Positions 55,642-64,000 of a stretch of DNA of 64,000 bases are shown here, piece after piece (the stretch's first letter is position 1; every line of letters starts with the position of its first letter). The stretch covers positions 5,653,501-5,717,500 of the forward strand of contig NZ_FNTF01000002.1 in NCBI RefSeq assembly GCF_900105495.1, in the 5' to 3' direction. The position numbers and the translations under genes were made by a program. This DNA comes from Pseudomonas frederiksbergensis (GTDB lineage Bacteria > Pseudomonadota > Gammaproteobacteria > Pseudomonadales > Pseudomonadaceae). A model generated the notes under the pieces. The model was not told the DNA's origin and did not search any database. It worked only from the letters and a program-made list of their open reading frames with translations.

Positions 55642-58600
55642 ATGACCACCAAACCCAAACGCCCGGATACTTCTTCCGAGCGATCGGCCCGGATCCCCAG
55701 CACCCTGGACTTTCCAGTGGTGGGCATCGGTGCGTCGGCAGGCGGGCTGCAAGCGATCAAATTGTTCTTTGAAAACATGCCTCAAGACAATGGCATGGCG
55801 TTCGTGATCATTCTCCATTTATCGCCCGATCACCAGAGCATCGCTGACAAGATCATCCAGGAATCGACCAAGATGCCGGTTCTGCAAGTGACCGAAACGG
55901 TGGTCATCGAGAAAAACCGGGTGTACGTCATTTCACCGGCGCAACGGCTGGCAATGAACGATGGCTTTCTGGAGGTCAGCGCCACGGACCCGCGCGAAGG
56001 TCGCCACGCGTCCATTGATCTGTTTTTCCGCGACCTGGCCGACGTGCATCGCGAGCGTGCCTTCTGTGTGGTGTTGTCGGGTACAGGCTCCGACGGCGCG
56101 GTTGGCTTGTCACGGATCAAGGAACAAGGTGGCATCACATTGGCTCAGGCACCGGAAGACGCCGAATTCGATGGCATGCCTTGCGCCGCCATCGAAACCC
56201 GCATGGTTGATCTGGTGCTGCCCGTGGTGGAAATGCCGCAAAAACTGCTGGAGCTATGGCGCAACTCCAGGGAAATAACTTTACCCATCGCCGACGATCC
56301 AGAACTGCAAAACGTTGCTACGGTGTCCGAGCGTGACGCGGCTCTTGCAGAACAGGTGCTGCGCGACATCCTGATCCAGTTGCGTACGGGTACCGGTCAT
56401 GACTTCAAACACTACAAACGCGCCACCGTGTTGCGCCGGATCGAACGCCGCATGCAGGTCACCGGCCAGCCCGACCTGACCGCCTATTACCAGTATCTGC
56501 AACACAATCCCGAAGAAACCAAGGCACTGCTGGGCGACATGCTGATCGGGGTGACCAACTTCTTCCGTGACAGAGAGGCTTTCGAAGCCCTGGAGCGGGA
56601 TGTCGTGCCGCAACTGGTCAGCGCCGCCGTGTCCGCACACCCCGAGAAAGAAGAAATCCGGGTCTGGTCCGCGGGTTGCTCCACGGGCGAGGAAGCCTAC
56701 AGCCTGGCCATGCTGCTCAATGATCAATTGCAACTTGAATCCAGCGCGGCATCGATGCAGCTATTCGCTACCGACATCGACGAACGCGCCATCAGCGTTG
56801 GTCGGGCCGGCTTGTATCCACAAGCGATCATCACCGATGTGCCACCCTCGCGGCTGCGCCACTACTTCATCAAGGAAGACGATCATTATCGGATCCGCAA
56901 GGAAATCCGCGAAAAGGTCTTGTTCGCCAAGCACAGCCTGTTGTCCGACCCGCCTTTCTCGCAGATCGACCTGATTGTTTGCCGCAACCTGCTGATCTAT
57001 CTGGATCGCGAAGTGCAACGCGAAATCCTCCAGATGTTCCACTTTGCCCTGCGTCCCGGCGGTTTCCTGTTCCTCGGTTCTTCCGAAAGCGCGGACGCGT
57101 GCCACGAATTGTTCGCACCGGTGGATAAACGCAACCGGATCTTCCGCGCCAAGACCGGCACGGCCAACAGTCGGCGCACACCGACCATGCCGCGTGGAGG
57201 CTATGTGCGGACCAACACTTCCCAACAGGTCCCGCAAAGCAGCGCGCCGCGCAAACTGTCATTCGCCGATATCCATCAACGCGCCCTTGAACAGTCCGCA
57301 CCACCGAGCGTGATCGTCGATGCCAACGCCGACATCCTGCACATGAGCGAGAGTGCCGGGCGTTTCCTGCGTCATGTTGGCGGCGAATTGTCGCGTAACT
57401 TGCTGACACTGATTCTTCCGGAACTGCGCCTGGAAATCCGCACCACGCTGTTCCAGGTCCAGCAGAGTGGCTTGCCGGTCAAGTCCCGCGAGGTACCGAT
57501 CAAGCGTGACAAGCGCAGTTACCTGATCGATCTGGTCGCACATCCCTACAAGGATGAAGATTCGGACGGCGAATACGTCCTGGTGATTTTCGAGGAAGTC
57601 GAGGTCGACCCTGCCGAACGGGCGGCCACCACCGTGCTACAGACTGAAAGCCAAGTGCTGTCCAACCTTGAGCGCGAACTGCAACGCACCAAATTGCACC
57701 TGCAGGACACCATCGAACAATCGGAAGTCTCCAGCGAAGAGCTCAAGGCTTCCAATGAAGAAATGCAGGCCATCAACGAAGAACTGCGTTCGGCCACTGA
57801 AGAACTGGAAACCAGCAAGGAAGAACTGCAGTCGATCAACGAAGAGCTGTTGACGGTCAACTACGAACTGAAAACCAAAGTCGAAGAAACCGACAAGATC
57901 AACGACTACCTGACCAACCTGATTGCCTCCACCGACATCGCCACGGTGTTTGTCGATCGCAGCATGCGCATCAAGTGGTTCACTCCGCGTGCCACTGACA
58001 TCTTCAGCATGTTACCGGTGGATACCGGGCGCTCCTTGCTCGACATTACCCATCGCCTGCATTACGAGGAAATCGTCGCAGACGCGGCGCAAGTGTTCGA
58101 ATCGCTGAACATGATCGAACGCGAAGTCAGCAGCACCGACAATCGCTGGTACATCGCCCGCCTGCTGCCCTATCGTTCCAGCGAAGACCACATCGACGGC
58201 ACCGTGCTGACGTTCATCGACATCACCAAACGACGGGCGGCTGAAGAAGAGTTGCGGCTGGGCGAAGAACGCATGCGCCTGGTCGCTGAAAGCACTCGTG
58301 ACTACGCCATCATTACCCTCGATGAGCAGGGCGTGATCACCACCTGGAACAAAGGCGCCGAATTGATCTTCGGCTACAGCAAGGCCGAGGCCGAGGGCGC
58401 CTATTACGATTTCATTTTCTCGCCCGAAGATCGTGCGTCCGGTGTGCCTGAAAACGAATTGCTGGCGGTGCGCACCCACGGTCGCAGTGAAGATGAGCGC
58501 TGGCACGTACGCAAGGACGGCAACCGCTTCTTTTGCAGCGGCGAGGTGACCTTGCTCAGCGGCAACAACCTAAAAGGCTACGTCAAAATTGCCCGCGACT

Positions 58601-59778
58601 TGACCGGCCATAAACGCCAGCATGAAGAACAGAGCCAACAACTGGCCGAAACGCGCAACACCAATTACCTCAAGGATGAATTCTTCGCGGTCATGTCCCA
58701 CGAACTCAAACATCCGTTGAACCTGATTCAGCTCAATGCAGAACTGCTGCGTCGCTTGCCGGTGACCAAGTCGGTGGCGCCGGCCGCCAAGGCCGTCAAC
58801 ACCATCTGCGACGCCGTCAATAGCCAGGCAAGGATCATCGATGACCTGCTGGATGTCGCCCGGGTCCGAACCGGCAAACTCAAACTGAAACCCATCGCCG
58901 TCGATCTGGTCAGTGTCTTGCGCGACATTCATGCCGTCGTGCTCAGCGACCGACACGACGCCACCGTCGAGCTGCACGTACCTTCCGGTGCCTTAATGGT
59001 CCATGCCGACCCGACGCGCCTGGAGCAAATCATCTGGAACCTGGTGAATAACGCGCTGAAATTCACGCCCTCCAACGGCCACGTGCAATTGATCGCCAGC
59101 CAGGCTGGAAACATGGCGCGGCTGGACGTCAAAGACAACGGTGCAGGCATCGCCCCCGAGAACCTCGATCACGTGTTTGACCTGTTCGGCCAGGCTGAAA
59201 AACAGCACATCAACCACAATCGTGAAGGGCTGGGGATCGGCCTGTCACTGGTCCGACAACTGACCGAGGCCCAGCGGGGAACGGTTGAGGTGAGCTCTGC
59301 CGGGGTGGGAACAGGTTGTACCTTCACGGTTTACCTGCCCTTGGCCCATTCCAAAGATGAGCCGCAATCCCCGACTCAGATCGAAGAATCCTCTGGCAGG
59401 CTGAGCGGCTTGACGATCCTGCTGGTAGACGACTCCGCCGATGTGTTGGAAACTTTGAAAATGCTGCTGGAAATGGAAGACGCGCAAGTAATTGCTTTCG
59501 ACCGTCCGGTGGCGGCTTTGGATGCGGCAAAAAGCACGCGCTTCGACCTGATCATTTCTGACCTGGGCATGCCGGTCATGAACGGCCACGAGCTGATGAG
59601 CGCATTGCGTCAGTTGCCGCTGGTCAAGGATGTGCCGGCCATTGCACTGACGGGCTATGGCGCTCACAGCGACATTCAAAAATCACGGCAATCGGGCTTT
59701 GACCAGCACATTGGAAAACCGGTGTCCTACGATGATCTGATCGAAACCATTGAGAATCTGCGACGCTCCCAGACCTGA
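55642..59778 (+). CDS. CheB-CheR-PAS-histidine kinase-receiver fusion protein
   Basis: 1378 residues, cytoplasmic. Domains: CheB methylesterase (about 22-200) with catalytic Ser32 (GIGASAGG), His59 (ILHLSPDH) and Asp151 (SGTGSDGAVG); CheR methyltransferase (about 225-500) with WSAGCSTGEEAYSLAML and LIVCRNLLIYLDREVQ; PAS about 550-640; a coiled coil about 670-760 (SNEEMQAINEELRSATEELE); two more PAS domains about 760-980; HisKA with His1020 (AVMSHELKHPLNLIQ); HATPase (NLVNNALKFTPSN, GLGIGLSLVRQL); and receiver with Asp1307 (LIISDLGMPVMNG). Both chemotaxis enzyme centres look intact. It stands alone, away from the che genes; target receptors unknown. Confidence 0.95.
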   Translation: MTTKPKRPDTSSERSARIPSTLDFPVVGIGASAGGLQAIKLFFENMPQDNGMAFVIILHLSPDHQSIADKIIQESTKMPVLQVTETVVIEKNRVYVISPAQRLAMNDGFLEVSATDPREGRHASIDLFFRDLADVHRERAFCVVLSGTGSDGAVGLSRIKEQGGITLAQAPEDAEFDGMPCAAIETRMVDLVLPVVEMPQKLLELWRNSREITLPIADDPELQNVATVSERDAALAEQVLRDILIQLRTGTGHDFKHYKRATVLRRIERRMQVTGQPDLTAYYQYLQHNPEETKALLGDMLIGVTNFFRDREAFEALERDVVPQLVSAAVSAHPEKEEIRVWSAGCSTGEEAYSLAMLLNDQLQLESSAASMQLFATDIDERAISVGRAGLYPQAIITDVPPSRLRHYFIKEDDHYRIRKEIREKVLFAKHSLLSDPPFSQIDLIVCRNLLIYLDREVQREILQMFHFALRPGGFLFLGSSESADACHELFAPVDKRNRIFRAKTGTANSRRTPTMPRGGYVRTNTSQQVPQSSAPRKLSFADIHQRALEQSAPPSVIVDANADILHMSESAGRFLRHVGGELSRNLLTLILPELRLEIRTTLFQVQQSGLPVKSREVPIKRDKRSYLIDLVAHPYKDEDSDGEYVLVIFEEVEVDPAERAATTVLQTESQVLSNLERELQRTKLHLQDTIEQSEVSSEELKASNEEMQAINEELRSATEELETSKEELQSINEELLTVNYELKTKVEETDKINDYLTNLIASTDIATVFVDRSMRIKWFTPRATDIFSMLPVDTGRSLLDITHRLHYEEIVADAAQVFESLNMIEREVSSTDNRWYIARLLPYRSSEDHIDGTVLTFIDITKRRAAEEELRLGEERMRLVAESTRDYAIITLDEQGVITTWNKGAELIFGYSKAEAEGAYYDFIFSPEDRASGVPENELLAVRTHGRSEDERWHVRKDGNRFFCSGEVTLLSGNNLKGYVKIARDLTGHKRQHEEQSQQLAETRNTNYLKDEFFAVMSHELKHPLNLIQLNAELLRRLPVTKSVAPAAKAVNTICDAVNSQARIIDDLLDVARVRTGKLKLKPIAVDLVSVLRDIHAVVLSDRHDATVELHVPSGALMVHADPTRLEQIIWNLVNNALKFTPSNGHVQLIASQAGNMARLDVKDNGAGIAPENLDHVFDLFGQAEKQHINHNREGLGIGLSLVRQLTEAQRGTVEVSSAGVGTGCTFTVYLPLAHSKDEPQSPTQIEESSGRLSGLTILLVDDSADVLETLKMLLEMEDAQVIAFDRPVAALDAAKSTRFDLIISDLGMPVMNGHELMSALRQLPLVKDVPAIALTGYGAHSDIQKSRQSGFDQHIGKPVSYDDLIETIENLRRSQT

Positions 59779-59785
59779 GGCAGGG

Positions 59786-60325
59786 TCAGCGCAGATAGGC
59801 CCTTTGTACGCAGGCTCGTCGATCGATGGCTTGCCTGAGCCGCTCCTTGTGATCAGCCCAGACCTTGGGGTCGACTTTGGTTGAACGCATCAGCTCCAGC
59901 ATGGCTGCCTTGGCAGCCATGTACTCCGACCACGCATCTGCGGACCTGAGTTTCAAAGACTCGCGTTCGGTCATTTCCATCCGTCGCAGGGCCAATTCCG
60001 GCTCATCGGTAATCACTGGACTCAAGGTCAACTGCACGCGATGCGGCGCAACAAACTCCTGGGTGTCCGCGACAATCTCCCTCGCCCGCTGAGCCCCCCA
60101 CTTCAACGCCGTGCAGTAATGCTCCTCGGCGTGTCGGTCATGAAACTCCTCGCAAACCGCCCAACCATTGGTGCCGTAGACGCCTATAAACACCTGGATA
60201 ACCCCTTCATGGCTGACACGCGTCTGCACCTCGATGTGCAGCCCATTGCTGAGTACCTCTTCATGCGTATGAAGGGGTAACTGCGTGTTAGTCCATAACC
60301 AGAATTTTGCGCCTCTTCGCCGCAT
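59786..60325 (-). CDS. Hypothetical protein, about 179 residues
   Basis: The frame extends to 60469, but that end runs into the rRNA terminator, so the ATG at 60325 (MRRRGAKFWLWTN) was chosen; one at 60382 is possible. No strong ribosome site is seen for either. Visible features are NGLHIEVQTRVSHEGVIQVF (beta), EEFHDRHAEEHYCTALKWGA (amphipathic helix, HAEEHY) and a helical C-terminus rich in Glu, Lys and Ala. No domain recognised. The gene is converging with the CheB-CheR kinase gene, 8 bases apart. Confidence 0.6.
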   Translation of the reverse strand: MRRRGAKFWLWTNTQLPLHTHEEVLSNGLHIEVQTRVSHEGVIQVFIGVYGTNGWAVCEEFHDRHAEEHYCTALKWGAQRAREIVADTQEFVAPHRVQLTLSPVITDEPELALRRMEMTERESLKLRSADAWSEYMAAKAAMLELMRSTKVDPKVWADHKERLRQAIDRRACVQRAYLR

Positions 60326-60470
60326 CGACGTCGCCCCATGAGTTGTGTCTGGAGTAAGGCACAGCAATGTCAGACTTTCCATGTAGATCGTCGGGTGGTT
60401 AGGCCGTAGAAAGAGCAATCGATAGCTGGAGTAAAACCACTGGGCACACCGGTGTTTTTTCGAGCGCAAA

Positions 60471-60507
60471 ACAAAACCCCTACCTGCATACGCAGATAGG
60501 GGTTTCG
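60471..60507 (-). terminator. rRNA operon terminator
   Basis: AAACCCCTA-TCTGCGTATGCAGG-TAGGGGTTT on the minus strand, directly after 5S, followed by TTGTTTT. Confidence 0.92.
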
Positions 60508-60515
60508 GAATTTAA

Positions 60516-60631
60516 TCTTGACGATGACCTACTCTCACATGGGGAAACCCCACACTACCATCGGCGATGCATCGTTTCACTGCTGAGTTCGGGATGGGAT
60601 CAGGTGGTTCCAATGCTCTATGGTCGTCAAG
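60516..60631 (-). rRNA. rrf: 5S ribosomal RNA
   Basis: Minus strand reads the Pseudomonas 5S sequence, including CCATAGAGCATTGGAACCAC, CCCGAACTCAGCAGTGAAAC and GAGAGTAGGTCATCGTCAAG. About 116 nt; ends set by the pairing of the terminal stem (CTTGACGA / TCGTCAAG). Confidence 0.97.
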
Positions 60632-60803
60632 AAATTCGGTAGCCAGGTCGTGGGCCTTTTCAGGTTCACGCTCCAGCGAATGGGTATGTGATAGCCAGGT
60701 GTTTTGTGAGTATCTCGAACTTTCGGTTCGTTTCGTCTTCACACACCGCAATCTGGTGCCCTTTGCCTTTCAGCTCGAAGCATGCAAATTGCTTGGGTGT
60801 TAT
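60632..60803 (-). other. 23S-5S spacer with 23S processing-stem arm
   Basis: Non-coding. Contains CGAAC-TTTCG-GTTCG-like hairpin and segments complementary to the 16S-23S spacer at 60682-60694, 60733-60743 and 60789-60812. Confidence 0.85.
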
Positions 60804-63695
<2,892 letters not shown>

Positions 63696-64000
63696 ATATA
63701 ACCCCAAGCAATCTGGTTATACTGTGAAGACGACATTCGCCGAAAATTCGATTCTTGCTCCAAAGAGCAACTCACAAATTTTACCTTAGCCTGATCCGTT
63801 ACCAGTGAAAGTAACGTCCAGTCTATCTTTCTATCACATACCCAAATTTTTAAAGAACGATCTAATCAAAGACTAGAAATCAATATTCACACCGGAATAT
63901 TCATTTCTAAACTCTAACGACAACGGCCACCGTGCTGGCTGGCTTCTCGTCTTCTTCAATGAATCAAGCAATTCGTGTGGGAACTTATGGAGCAGCTGAT
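63696..64000 (-). other. 16S-23S spacer, 23S-proximal part
   Basis: Non-coding, leftward rRNA transcript. No tRNA gene lies in this part. It contains a boxA-like antitermination site and the 5' arms of the pre-23S stem. Confidence 0.88.
63844..63860 (-). promoter_or_regulatory. boxA-like antitermination site before 23S
   Basis: Minus strand TCGTTCTTTAAAAATTT, matching the boxA-type NusB/NusE site found in rRNA leaders and spacers. Confidence 0.7.

Noticed and set aside
63696..64000. tRNA-Ile or tRNA-Ala gene in the rRNA spacer
   Set aside because: No cloverleaf or CCA end was found; these genes would lie beyond the right edge.

Overview
The window is chromosomal DNA of a fluorescens-group Pseudomonas. 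The evidence is high GC, gacS-ldhA next to cysM-rlmD-relA-mazG, oprH-phoP-phoQ, a long NrdA with two ATP-cones, a flgBCDE/cheR/cheV/flgAMN cluster, and many REP-type inverted repeats of the kinds common in this group. It is almost entirely core genome. No phage, insertion sequence or CRISPR array was seen. The most informative signals are regulatory or structural.

Layout. 1-4304: the 3' end of a TonB-dependent receptor gene, a periplasmic ABC-type binding protein with no permease, and a hybrid sensor kinase overlapping it. 4305-6360: fabA-fabB with a palindromic operator candidate. 6699-14242: a small conserved-looking protein, then a leftward series of a DUF2058 protein, mazG, relA, rlmD, cysM and a YhcG-like nuclease. 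14426-20753: an OmpR/EnvZ-type pair, divergent gacS, then ldhA after a 45-bp perfect inverted repeat. 20831-28462: housekeeping genes (zinc-ribbon protein, META lipoprotein, thioredoxin-like lipoprotein, ArsC-like, WrbA, DUF2069, Tag-like glycosylase, ttcA, Yip1 protein, SprT, CoA transferase/racemase). 28607-31280: dctA with a sigma54 promoter and paired palindromes that could be enhancers, and an AraC-type regulator. 31438-36074: phoQ-phoP-oprH with a four-repeat PhoP box, dienelactone hydrolase, phosphopantetheinyl transferase. 36199-42153: a second OmpR/EnvZ-type pair and nrdA, whose upstream region has a NrdR-box pair and DnaA boxes.

42440-50145 is a flagellar and chemotaxis block: flgEDCB, cheR and cheV leftward; flgA, flgM, flgN and a PilZ brake protein rightward, with matching sigma54 and sigma28 promoters. 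50218-60325 holds an MFS transporter, a glutamine-synthetase-like ligase, a soluble kinase plus TPR response regulator, a 1378-residue CheB-CheR-PAS-kinase-receiver protein, and a hypothetical protein. 60471-64000 is the distal part of a leftward rRNA operon: 5S, the whole 23S, and part of the 16S-23S spacer.

Signalling dominates the window: seven sensor kinases or hybrids, three OmpR-type regulators, RelA, CheV/CheR and a PilZ protein. GacS and the fabA-linked hybrid kinase (in the position of PA1611 in P. aeruginosa) belong, from knowledge of related species, to the network that switches between motility and biofilm, and FlgM and the PilZ protein are likely downstream points of that network.
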